Positions 22,823 through 34,418 of a DNA stretch of 64,000 bases are shown here, one piece after another. The translations under genes and the position numbers were made by a program. The stretch is from Quercus robur (Eukaryota; Streptophyta; Magnoliopsida; Fagales; Fagaceae), in assembly GCF_932294415.1 (NCBI RefSeq), contig NC_065536.1:45171854-45235853 (forward strand), given 5' to 3'. The notes beneath the pieces are model-generated. The model saw only the letters and a program-made list of their open reading frames with translations, did not search any database and had not been told where the DNA came from. Numbering within the stretch: position 1 is the stretch's first letter; each line of letters opens with the position of its first letter.

Positions 22823-25800
22823 ATGAGTTCGCAAAATACAGCAATGGTGAATACCGATAACATAGAACATCGTCGACAATGATGGAGATATTATGCTCGC
22901 TTGAGAAGACAACGAGAAGACAATGAAAGCAGAAATATTCGATTGGCAAGACGTCGTGCTAATTACTCAAGACAAAGACAACAAACTTTGGGTGGTGATC
23001 ACATTTTGGTGGGAGGCCCAGCAAATTTAAATGAAGAAGATGTTGTACATTCTAATTCAACATCAACAAACCCATCACTAATACCACCTAATCAAGAGGC
23101 TGGACAAAGTCATCGGCTTACACATATCCATAACTTGGCACGTAATATGCCAGTTGAGCATAGGGCTATGCAAGAAGTCAATGGTGAGATTATAGTTTTG
23201 TATCTTTAAACATTCTTCATTGCTTCGAATCTTATTATTTTGAGAAAATTTATAGTTTCTGGCATATTAGTTATATGTCAATGTATACAAAGATACTAAG
23301 TCAATGTTTATAATATTAAATTTAGGTTTCCCTCCAACCTATTCAACTATAACGGCAAACAACATTGTGGCTGGACCAAGTCATATAACTTCTAATGTTA
23401 ATACTGGTAAGTTTTATATAATATATTTATAAAGCATTAACCATTATTTTTTATATATAATTATACCAATTGAGCATTCTATATAAGTACATTGCAGTTA
23501 CAGAAAGAATTGAAGGAGCTGAAAATATAGTTGTGCAAAACCAAGGGGATGCCTATAAAGAACAAGGTTCATTACTCAATGTCACAATTTTTATCTTCAA
23601 TTTCATGTTTATAATATCCTTCTATAAAGCTTTCATCATTATTTTATATATATAATTACACCAATTGAGCATTTTCTATAATTACATTACAGGTGTAGAA
23701 AGAAATGAAGAAGTTGAAAATATAAGTGATCAAAATCACGGGGATGGCTACAGAGAGCAAGGTTTGTTACTTAATGTCATTATTTTAATTTCAATTTACA
23801 TGTTTATCATTATCAATTTTATTATTTGTTAACAAGCTGCTTATTCGAAACGTTATTAATATTTTGCTTATTTCACAACATAATATTTGGTACAATTTTA
23901 ATATTTTCTTTCACAACTATTATAACACTTTTTATCACTAATTTTTTCCTCAAAATAAAAATTAGGTGCTGTCAACACATTTGATGGTACTGCACATGTA
24001 ATAAATTGTATGTGAGGCAGATACAATTGTGCAAAGGATTATAAAGAAGATATAGAGACCATTAGGTACCAACTACCACAACCAAAGACATGTTGCTTTT
24101 GTAATACCCGTTTGTTCCATCGAGAGACATCCTCGATGTGTTGCAAGGATGGAAAAATATCCTTACCCAACATACCAATTTGTCTTGAATTTAGGGAGCT
24201 CATTTGTGAGCAAACACCATGGGGCAAACATTTCAAGCAATATATACGGTTTTACAACAACATGTTTGCATTTACCTCAATGGGTGTGCACATGGATGAA
24301 AGCGTGGCCTTGAATAGTCGAGGAATATATACATTTTGTGCCCAAGGTGCCATCTATCATAGAATTGGTAGTCTTTTATCACATACACCTCTTAGTGTGC
24401 GACATCTACAATTGTATATCTACGACACCGGTCTTGAAATACAACGCAGAATGTCTTAATCTATAGAAGCTCACGAAGATATTGTGCGACTTATTCAAAG
24501 GATTTTAGATATGCATAACCCATTTGTAGAGAAATTTTGTCAACTATCTTGAAGTCCAAATTTACATCAATGTAAACTCCTCATTAAAGAACAACCTCTA
24601 AACCAACCTCATTATTGCCTTCCCAGTGCTTCCCAAGTGGCAGTTATTATTGTAGAAGGAGAAGAAGCTGGTCATTTAAGTGGTAGAGAAATTTTGGTTC
24701 AAATGTTTGGTGGTAATTTGATTAATGTTCAAGATACAGCAGGATATTATGATCCATTGTAGTACCCAATACTTTTCCATTTGGAACATATGGATGGGAT
24801 ATCAACACATGTGACGCTAATAGAAGTTAAGTATCATGTTGTGATTATTATGCATACATCTTTCATGTAATAGTTTTATTATTTTCAAATTGTTTTACTT
24901 CAAAATGACGCTTACACTATAAAATAACTGAACCTACATCCATTTTTACTAATGTCCCAGGTTCGCGACGATGCTCTATCAATGATTTGGTATGGCGGAC
25001 ACCTTTCACAACAGTATTTTGTTAATAATTATGTAAAAATTGAAACACACAAGCTTAGGTTGTTTGAGCACAATCAAGATTCAATTAGGGCAAATCTGTA
25101 CAATGGCCAACAAGATGCTTTCCATGAAGGAGAGAGTGATACTGGTAATGTAAACTTTACACTTGAAATTTACATTACTTTATTAATGGCAAATTGGTAT
25201 CAATATTTATTAATGACCCAACTTTTTTATCTTATATTTAGGAAATGTTGGACATAGAACCATTCTACCTTCATCATTTGTAGGAAGCCCACGTGATATG
25301 ATCCAACGATTTCAAGATGCAATGTCATTGGTTCAAAAGTTTAGGAAGCCAGATTTATTCATCACAATGACGTGTAATCCAAGATGGGAAGAAATCCAAA
25401 ATGAGCTTTTACCTGCACAAACCGCACAAGATCGTCCATACTTCCTTGCAAGAGTTTTCAAATCGAAATTTGAAGAATTGAAGGATGATATTGTGGTCAA
25501 GGGGGTTCTTGGAAGAGTTATTGTATATGTGCAGGTCTTTGAGTTCCAAAAAAGGAGTTTACCACATGCACATATGCTTATAATTCTCGATGAAGATGAT
25601 AAATTGCATAATTTAGAGGATTACGATCCAGTTGTTAAAGAAAAAATTCCGTGTAAGGAGGAACAACCTCAGTTACATAAAGCTGTTCTGAAGCATATAA
25701 TACATGGTCCTTGTGGAGTACAAAATCCAAGATCATCGTGTATGAAAAATGGGCAATGTAAAAAAGGATACCCAAAGCCTTTCTTGCCAGAAACCTACCA

Positions 25801-28300
25801 AGGCAATGACTCATATCCTGTTTACAAATGATATGATACTAATAATCTCATGCCAATGAATGATCATTGCAGGATTATGGTAGACAACACTTGGGTTGTT
25901 CCATATAATCTTTGGTTACTGCTGAAATATAAGTGTCATATTAATGTTGAAATATGTTGCAATATCAAGAGTGCAATGTACTTATATAAATATGTGTATA
26001 AAGGCCCAGATCGTGTCTCTATGGAAGTTAGACCAGGCCCAAATTATGATGAGGTCCAATAGTACATTGATGCAAGATGGGTATGTGCTCTAGAGGCATG
26101 TTGGAAGATATTTTCTTTTCCTATGTATCGAATGTACCCTAACGTTTTTTGTTTGCAAATTCATCTTCCAGATAGACAATAGGTACCTTTTAGACCACAT
26201 GAACCTATTGCTAATGTTTTGGAGCGAAGTAAAAAAACAATACTCACTGAATTTTTTTATATGAATATGATTGATCATAATGCACGAAATTATCTATATA
26301 GAGAGTTCCTTGAGCATTATTGTTGGAATTATAAAAACAAAACATGGACATGAAGAAGATCTCATAAAAAAGTTGTGGGCAAGATATATACTATTTCTTC
26401 ATTTGATGGAGAGAAGTTCAATCTGCGTGTTCTTCTTAATCATATCAAGGGGCCAACAGGATTTGACGATTTATTGACTGTGAATGTGATAACCTATCCA
26501 ACTTTTAAGTAAGCAGCTAAACAAAGGGATTTACTAGAGAATGATAATAGCATACGATAGTGTCTACTTAAGGCAAGAGATATTCGAATTCCATCAGTTT
26601 TAAGAAGATTGTTTGCAACAATATTGGTATTTTGTTTACTAACTGGAGTAAGAGAATTGTGGAATTAGTTCTATCCATATATGGTAGAAGATTACCCATC
26701 AAAATCTGTTACAACAGAGACACATCGTACAAATAAACTTCTCAATGATTTAGAGGCATTACTCTTGCAATATGGAAAGCATATTACAGAGTACGATTTG
26801 CCAATTTCAATTGGAGAATGTGACAATGATTTAGCTGTACCAAGACTCATACAAGATGAGCTAACTATTCCTAATGTAGATGAAGAATTCACTTTAATTG
26901 AGAAGTTGAATAACGACCAGAGAGTTGCATATGAGACAATTATAACAGTTATTGATTGTAAGGAAAGCATGATATTCTTCGTCGATGGGCCAGGGGGAAC
27001 TAGGAAAACATTTTTGTATCGCACAATATTGGCAACCTTGAGAAAAGTCGGTCACATTGCAATTCCCACAGCTACATCTGGCATAGCAGCAACATTACTC
27101 CCTGGTGGAAGAACAATGCATTCCAAGTTTAAGATTCATTTAACTCTCGATGTTTCATCTACTTGCTCAATAAGTAAACAATCAAACTTAGCTAAACTTA
27201 TTAGACGTGCCACCATAATTATTTGGGATGTAGCCCTAATGGTAAATTGACTTGCACTTGAATCTTTAGATAGAACATTTAGAGATATTATGGAAGTAAA
27301 TTTACCTTTGGGTGGTAAGGTGCTAATTTTGGGTGGAGATTTTCGTCAAGTACTTCCGGTTGTTCCAAAGGGTACAAAGACAGAAATGATTGATGCATGC
27401 ATAGTCAAGTCCCCATTATGGAAAGATGTCAAAGTGTTACATTTGAAGCAGAATATGAGATCTATCAACAATGAAGAGTTTGTTGAGTACATACAACACA
27501 TTGGTGATGGGAATGAACCATATATAATGGATGATTTGATTAAACTACCCCCTTCAATGGCAATGCAATGGGAGGGTCAACATTCTATATACAACTTGAT
27601 TGATCAAGTTTTTCCAAGTTTGCAAGAACATGCCAATAATGCAAGGTATATGGTTGATAGGGCTTTGCTAACACCTACAAATGATGATGTTGAACAACTT
27701 AATGCAAAGATAATTTCTTAGTTTCCAGGAGATGAGTTTATGTTACATTCTTTTGATGAGGTTGAAGGAGATACGCAACATCTATATCAACAAGAATTCC
27801 TAAATTTTATATCTCCAGGGGGTTTACCACCACATATATTAAGGCTAAAAAAGGGTGCTCCAATTATGTTGTTGCGCAATATAGATCCAAAAGCCGGATT
27901 ATGTAATGATACAAGATTGATATGCTGTGGATGTTTTAACAACATAATTGACGCTGAAATTTTGACTAGATAATATGTGGGTACACGCGTTTTTTTGCCA
28001 AGAATCCCTGTGAAGACAACAAAAAATGTACACTTGCCATTTGTAATGATCAGACGACAATTTCCTGTATGTTTGAGCTTTGCACTTACAATAAACAAAG
28101 CGCAAGGTCAGAAAATTCCAACTGTTGGAATTTATCTTCCTAATCATGTTTTTAGTCATGGCCAATTATTTATGGCGTTGTCAAGGGGAGTCTCCCAATC
28201 CACCACAAAACTATTGGTGCAAAAAGGAAGAATACCTGAGGAGGAATGTGTTCACATAAGAAATATTGTATATAAAGATGTTTTGTCCCCTTCATCATAG
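22823..28300 (+). pseudogene. Helitron Rep/helicase gene (RepHel), inner copy, decayed
   Basis: Reads on the + strand from an ATG at 22823 to a stop at 28298-28300. In order there are an arginine-rich start (LARRRANYSRQRQQ), two small duplicated exon-like pieces (about 23490-23770), a Cys-rich N-terminal domain (CFCNTRLFH...CCKDGKISLP, about 24095-24150), the Rep nuclease (FITMTCNPRWEEI; PHAH of the HUH motif near 25560; YLYKYVYKG with the catalytic Tyr pair near 25980), and a Pif1-like helicase (26680-28300). The Walker A reads GGTRKT instead of GGTGKT and the Walker B region reads WDVALM instead of WDEAPM. In-frame stops occur, for example at 22880, 25829, 26060, 27248 and 27719. Several are TGA where the outer copy has CGA. 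RepHel normally nicks and unwinds DNA for rolling-circle transposition. Confidence 0.85.
23430..23775 (+). repeat. Duplicated small exon-like unit in the RepHel N-terminal part
   Basis: Two neighbouring units of about 200 bp share an intron-like part ending 'ccaattgagcatt...acag' and a coding-like part (AENIVVQNQGDAYKEQG and VENISDQNHGDGYREQG) followed by an AAG-GTTxxTTACT donor-like border. The same pair exists in the outer Helitron (about 33495-33780, - strand). Confidence 0.7.
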
Positions 28301-28444
28301 GTATTAATTAACAATTGAAAAGAACTGTCTTACATATAGATTTATTTTAATAATTTACAAATTTTAATGGTTATGCTATCTTTGTTTTAATATTTCATTT
28401 CTTGAAGTTTTTTATATATACAATTAATTGGTAAGATGAAGGAT

Positions 28445-29478
28445 GCCCAATTCAAATGTGAGGATTGAGTCCACTATGCTAAATAATGGAATGCATGATT
28501 TTCTTACTGCTCATTGGGAGAAGTGGAATCAATATCAAACATGGAGGCCATTGATAACAAGGTATATTTCTTTTTAATGATATCTTTAATCAGCATCCCT
28601 TTCTATTGTTTTATCAAAATTAATATTAAAAATGTCATGCTGTGTATGGGTTAGGTTCGAAAATTGCAAATTTATTCACCTGGTTGGGGATTCACTGTTC
28701 GAGCTGACAAGAAAAAGCTTTGGAAAGAAGTGAAATGAGTTTTAAAGTCACAAGAATTGGAAAGGTGTGTTACGCTATTTTTTAGAATAGGAAAATAACT
28801 AATTGATAATCTTAATATACAAACATTTTTTTTCTTCATTTTGAAGTTCCAAGAACAAAGACAAACAACAAATCACTATCAAGAGCAATGAGGTTTCCAA
28901 CATTTATAAGAATAAAGACAAAGGAAAAATGAAGGACGATGTGTTCTCTAACACTCATGCCAACAGAGACAAACGGAAAATGAAAATCAAGGACAATGTG
29001 ATTTCCAACATCCAAGAGCAAAAAAAGATACGAAGAAAAAAAAATCAAGGACGATGCAATCTTCAACACCCAAAACAGTAAAGACAAAATGAAAATGAGA
29101 GTCAAGGACAATGCGATAACAAAGCAGGTACAAATCATTACCACGTCTACTTTTAAAAAAAAAATTAATTACATAGTTTTCATATAATTTTTTTTAAAAA
29201 AATTTGGTAATTAAATGATAGTTCTTCAAGTCCCAAGCTGAAGTAGACCATTTTACATACATGGAGGTATGCAATATCATAACAAGGTCAGTTCAAATAT
29301 TTCATTTTACAAGTTTATGTTTGATGTTTATTGTGCTTATTGTTATTATGTACGTTTTAAAGTCTCTATTAATAACACAAACTAACACATTTTGTATCAT
29401 AGGTTTATGGAAAATGCTACTGGAAAGCAATTAGAATGTGAAACAAATAGCATTGCTCCACCAACTTCTCCACCGTAG
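28445..29478 (+). pseudogene. Unidentified accessory exon-like region, inner Helitron copy
   Basis: Lies 145 bases after the RepHel stop, on the same strand. Pieces bordered by GT and AG are seen at about 28447-28560 (MPNSNVRIESTMLNNGMHDF..., WEKWNQYQTWRPLITR), 28655-28764, 28847-29127 (lysine-rich, imperfect ~50-bp repeats around 'atcaaggac(g/a)atg'), 29230-29288 and 29402-29478 (GKQLECETNSIAPPTSPP, stop). More than one frame stays open over the first two pieces, so the true reading is uncertain. The same parts occur at the same place in the outer copy. No domain is recognised. It could be a second element gene, a captured host gene shared by the family, or RepHel 3' sequence. Confidence 0.45.
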
Positions 29479-29777
29479 CTAGCATAATATTAATAAGTTC
29501 ACCTATTCCATGTTTCAGATGTAGTGCACTATTTTACAGTTTTACCTTATGTAAATATTTCAGTTTACTACATTGATCCATCAACTTCTTCATAATAGCT
29601 TTTGTAAAGGTCATCACATGTATTTTGTAAGTAGTTTTATTGTTACAATTTTATTATGTATTTTCAATATATGCACTATTTTTAAGATTTATTCAAAGGA
29701 TCTTTTTTTTTCCTCCCCCTAAAGGTTAATACTAAATTATTGCATCATCTTCCAATCAATAACACGTTGATTACAGC

Positions 29778-29817
<40 letters not shown>
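29778..29817. repeat. Poly-A tract, about 40 bases
   Basis: An almost pure A-run inside the inner Helitron, between the exon-like region and the palindromic end. The outer copy has only a short run at the matching place (near 14195). Confidence 0.9.
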
Positions 29818-29819
<2 letters not shown>

Positions 29820-29848
29820 AGGCAAAAATGGATAATAATTACAGAATA

Positions 29849-30150
29849 CTAGTCTTTGAGCACACGCTCACACACGTGCTCAAAGGCTCTTCTATTTTTT
29901 CGATAAGGATTAATTTAGAGCATTTATTATAATTTGGGATTACTACATTTTCCAATAAAAAAAAAAAAAAAAACCCAGGGGAGTGATGAAAAATTATTTC
30001 TCCATACAAGATACTCATCACACCCCTGGGTTTTTTTTTGTGATTGAAAAATGTAATAATCCCAAATTATAATAAATGCTCTAAATTAACCTTTACCCAA
30101 AAAATAGAAAAGCCTCTAAGCACGCGCGTGAGCGTGTGCTCAGATGCTAG
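29849..30150. repeat. Palindromic Helitron 3' terminus, inner copy
   Basis: A 302-bp inverted repeat. The inner CTAG (29849-29852) plus hairpin mirrors the terminal hairpin (30119-30140) plus CTAG (30147-30150). The arms share 'aaaggctcttctatttttt', gagcatttattataatttgg and 'aaaacccaggg'. It is homologous to 13869-14163. Confidence 0.85.
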
Positions 30151-33100
30151 GATCTCTAAATGTTCTATCTAAAGATTCAAGTGCACGAAGATTTACCATT
30201 GGGGCTTCATCCCAAATAATTATGGTGGCACATCTAATAAGTTCAACAAAGTTTGATTGTTTACTTACTGAGCAAGTAGATGAAGCATCGGGAGTTAAAG
30301 GAATCTTAAACTTGGAATGCGTTGTTCTTCCACCAGGGAGTAATGTTGCTGCTATGCCAGATGTAACTGTGGCAATTGCATTGTGACCGGCTTTTCTCAA
30401 GGTTGCCAATATTGTGAGATACAAAAATATTTTCCCAGTTCCCCCTGGCCCATCAACGAAGAATATCATGCTTTCCTTATGATCAATAATTGTCATGATT
30501 GTCTCATATGAAACTCTCTAGTCGTTATTTAACTTCTCAATTAAAGTGAGTTCTTCATCTACATTAGGAATAGTTAGCTCATCTTGTATAAGTCTTGGTA
30601 CAGTTGAGTCATTGTCACATTCTCCAGTTGAAATCGGTAAATCATACTCTGTAATATGTTTTCCATGTTGCAAGAGTAATGCTTCTAAATCATTGAGAAG
30701 TTTATTTGTACGATGTGTCTCTGTTGTAACAGATGTTGATGGGTAATCTTCTACCATATATGGATAGAACTCATTCCACAATTTTCTTACTCCAGTTGGT
30801 AAACAAAATACCAATATTGTTGCAAACAATCTTCTTAAAGCTGATGGCATTCGAATGTCTCTTGCTTCAAGCAGACACTATCGTATGCTGTTATCATTCT
30901 CTAGTAAAACCCTTTGTTCAACTGCTTGCTTAAAAGTTGGATAGGTTATCCCATTCACAGTCAATAAATCGTCAAATCCTAGACATGATTAAGAAGAACA
31001 CACAGATTGAACTTCTTTCCATCAAATGGTGAAACAGTATATATCCTGTCCACTACTTTTTTATGAGATCTTCTTCGTGTCCATGTTTTGTTTTTATAAT
31101 CCCAACGATAATGCTCAAGGAACTCTCTATATAGATAATTTTGTGCATCATGATCAATCATATTCATATAAAAAAATCCAATGAGCATTGTCTTTTTACT
31201 TCGCTCCAAAACATTAGCAATAGGTTCATGTGGTCTAAAACATACCTGTTGTCTATCTGGAAGATGAATTTGCAAACGAAAAATGGCAGGGTACATTCTA
31301 TACATAAGAAAAGAAAATATCTTCCAACATGCCTCTAGAGCACATACCCATCTTGCATCAATGTACTGTTGGACCTCATCATAATTTGGGCCTGGTCTAA
31401 CTTCCATAGAGACACAATCTAGGCCTTTATACACATATTTATATAAGTGCTTTACACTGATGATACTACAACATATTTCAACATTAATATAGCAGTTATA
31501 TTTCAGCAGTAACCAAGGATCATATGGAATAACCCAAATGTTGTCTACCATAATCCTGCAATGATCATTCAATGGCACAGGATTATTAGTATCATATCGT
31601 TTGTAAACAGGATATGAGTCATTGCCTTGGTAGGTTTCTGGCAAGAAAGGCTTTGGGTATCCTTTTTTACATCGCCCATTTTTCATGCACAATGATCTTG
31701 GATTTTGTACTTCGCAAGAACCATGTATCATATGCTTCAAAACAGCTTTATGTAACTGAGGTTGTTCCTCCTTACACGGTATTTTTGCTTTAACAACTAG
31801 ATCGTAATCCTCTGGATTATGCAATTTATCATCTTTATCGAGAATTATAAGCATATGTGCATGTGGTAAACCCCTTTTTTGGAACTCAAAGGCAGACATA
31901 TACAATAACTCTTCCGAGAACCCCCTTGACCACAACATCATCCTTCAATTCTTTAAATTTCGATTTGAAAACTCTTGCAAGCAAGTCTGGACAATCTTGT
32001 GCGGTTTGTGCAGGTAAAATCTCATTTTGGATTTCTTCCCATCCTAGATTACACGTCATTATGATGAATATCTCTGGCTTCCCAAACTTTTGAACCAATG
32101 ACATTGCATCTTGAAATCGTTGGATCATATCGCGTGGGCTTCCCACAAATGATGAAGGTAGAATGGTTCTATGTCCAACATTTCCTAAATATAAGATAAA
32201 AAAGTTGGGTCATTAATAAATATTGATACCAATCTGCCATTAATAAAGTAATGTAAATTTCAAGTGTAAAGTTTACATTACTAGTATCACTCTCTCCTTC
32301 ATGGAAAGCATCTTGTAGGCCTTGGTACAGATCTGTCCTAATTGAATCTTGATTATGCTCAAACCACCTAAGCTTGTGTGTTTCAATTTTTACATAATTA
32401 TCAACAACATACTGTTGTGAAAGGCGTCTTTCATACCAAATCATTGATAGAGCATCATCGTGAGTCTTGGACATTAGTAAAAATAGATGTAGGTTCAGCT
32501 ATTTTATAGTGTAAGCGTCATTTTGTAGTAAAAAAAATTGAAAATAATAAAACTCTTACCTAAAAGATGTATGCATAATAATCACGATATGACACTTTAC
32601 TTCTATTAGCATCACGTGTGTTGATATCCCATTCATATGTTCCAAATGGGAAAAGTATTGGGTATTGCAATGGATCATAATATCCTGTTGTATCTTGAAC
32701 ATTGATTAAATTACCACCAAACGTTTGAACCAAAATTTCTCTGCCACTTAAATTCCTTTGAATAAGTCGCACAATATCTTAATGAGCTTCTATAGATTGA
32801 GACATTCATCGTTGTATTTCAAGATTGGTGTCGTAGATATACAATTGTAGATGCTGCACACTTAGAGGTGTATGTGGTAAAAGACTACCAATTCTATGAT
32901 AGATTACACCTTGAGCACAAAATGTATATATTCCTTGACTATTCAAGCCACGCTTTCATCCACGTGCACACCCATTGAGGTAAATGCAAACATGTTATTG
33001 TAAAACTGTATATATTACCTGAAATGTCTGCCTCGTGGTGTTTGTTCACAAATGAGCTCCCTAAATTCAGGACAAATTAGTATGTTGGGTAAGGATATTT

Positions 33101-34418
33101 TTCCATCCTTGCAACACATCGAGGATGTCTCTCGATGGAACAAACAGGCATTATAAAAGCAACATGTCTTTGGTTGTGGTAGTTGGTACCTAATGGTCTC
33201 TATACCTTTCTTTAAAATCCTTTGCACAATTGTATCTGCCTCACATACAATTTATTACATGTACAGTACAATCAAATGTGTTGACAGCACCTAATTTTTA
33301 TTTTGAGAAAAACTTTAGTGATAAAGAGCGTTATGATAGTTGTGAAAGAAAATATTAAAATTGTACCAAATATTATGTTGTGAAATAAGCAAAATATTAA
33401 TAACGTTTTGAATATGTAGCTTGTTAACAAATAATAAAATTGATAATGATAAACATGTAAATTGAAATTAAAATGATGACATTAAGTAATAAACCTTGTT
33501 CTCTGTAGCCATCCCCGTGATTTTGATCATTTATATTTTCAACTTCTTCATTTCTTTCTACACCTATAATGTAATTATAGAAAATGCTCAATTGGTGTAA
33601 TTATATATATTAAATAATGATGAAAGCTTTATAGAAGGATATAAACATGAAATTAAAGATAAAAATGGTGACATTGAGCAATGAACCTTGTTCTCTATAG
33701 GCATCCCCTTGGTTTTGCTCTACTATATTTTCAACTCTTTCAATTCTTTCTGTAACTACAATGTACTTATATAAAATGCTCAATTGGGGTAATTATATAT
33801 AAAAAATAATGGTTAATGCTTTATAAATATATTATATAAAACTTACCAGTATTAACATTAGAAGTTATATGACTTGGTCCAGCCTCAAAATCATTTGCCA
33901 TTATAGTTGGATAGGTTGGAGGGAGTCCTAAATTTAATACTATAAAGATTGACTTGGTATCTTTGTATACATTGACATACAACTAACATGCCAAAAACTA
34001 TAAATTTTCTCAAAATAATAAGATTCGAAGCAATGAAGAATGTTTAAAGATACAAAACTATAATCTCACCACTGACTTCTTGCATAGCCCTATGCTCAAC
34101 TGGCATATTGCGTGCCAAGTTACGGATATGTGTAAGCCGATGATTTCGTCAGCCTCTTGATTAGGTGGTATTAGTGATGGGTTTGTTGATGTTGAATTAG
34201 ACTATACAACATCTTCTTCATTTAAATTTGCTGGGCCTCACACTAAAATGTGATCACCACCCAAAGTTTGTTGTCTTTGTCTTGAGTAATTAGCACGACA
34301 TCTTGCCAATTGAATATTTCTACTTTCATTGTCTTCTCAAGCGAGCATAATATCTCCATCGTTCTCGATGACGTTCTATGTCATCGGTATTCACCATCGT
34401 TGTATTTTGCGAACTCAT
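30151..34418 (-). pseudogene. Helitron Rep/helicase, N-terminal two thirds (outer copy)
   Basis: Starts at an ATG (34418-34416) matching the inner copy. It shows the same parts in the same order: arginine-rich start, duplicated small pieces, Cys-rich domain (about 33230-33020), and Rep nuclease with GLPHAHMLIIL (HUH) and LYKYVYKG in one open frame of 320 codons (31941-30979). The helicase start has Walker A GGTGKI (T to I) and an intact WDEAPM. It is cut at 30151 by the inner Helitron. The gene is broken by several stops and frame changes elsewhere, including a TGA in the first coding piece. The Rep core is better kept than in the inner copy. Confidence 0.85.

Larger units (their letters stand above)
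16696..30150 (+). mobile_element. Inner Helitron, complete ends, 13.5 kb
   Basis: The 5' end TCTATACTACTAATTAAGGG is a typical plant Helitron start (TC first). The 3' end has a hairpin at about 30119-30140, a 6-base spacer and CTAG at 30147-30150. Left flank A and right flank (T expected, G present) fit insertion between A and T without target duplication. The order is a non-coding leader of about 5 kb, RepHel gene remains (22823-28300), an unidentified exon-like region (28445-29478) and a palindromic end. Nested within it are a MITE (16907-17413) and a MULE (21756-22802). The coding region is broken by several stops, so the copy is non-functional as it stands. Confidence 0.85.
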
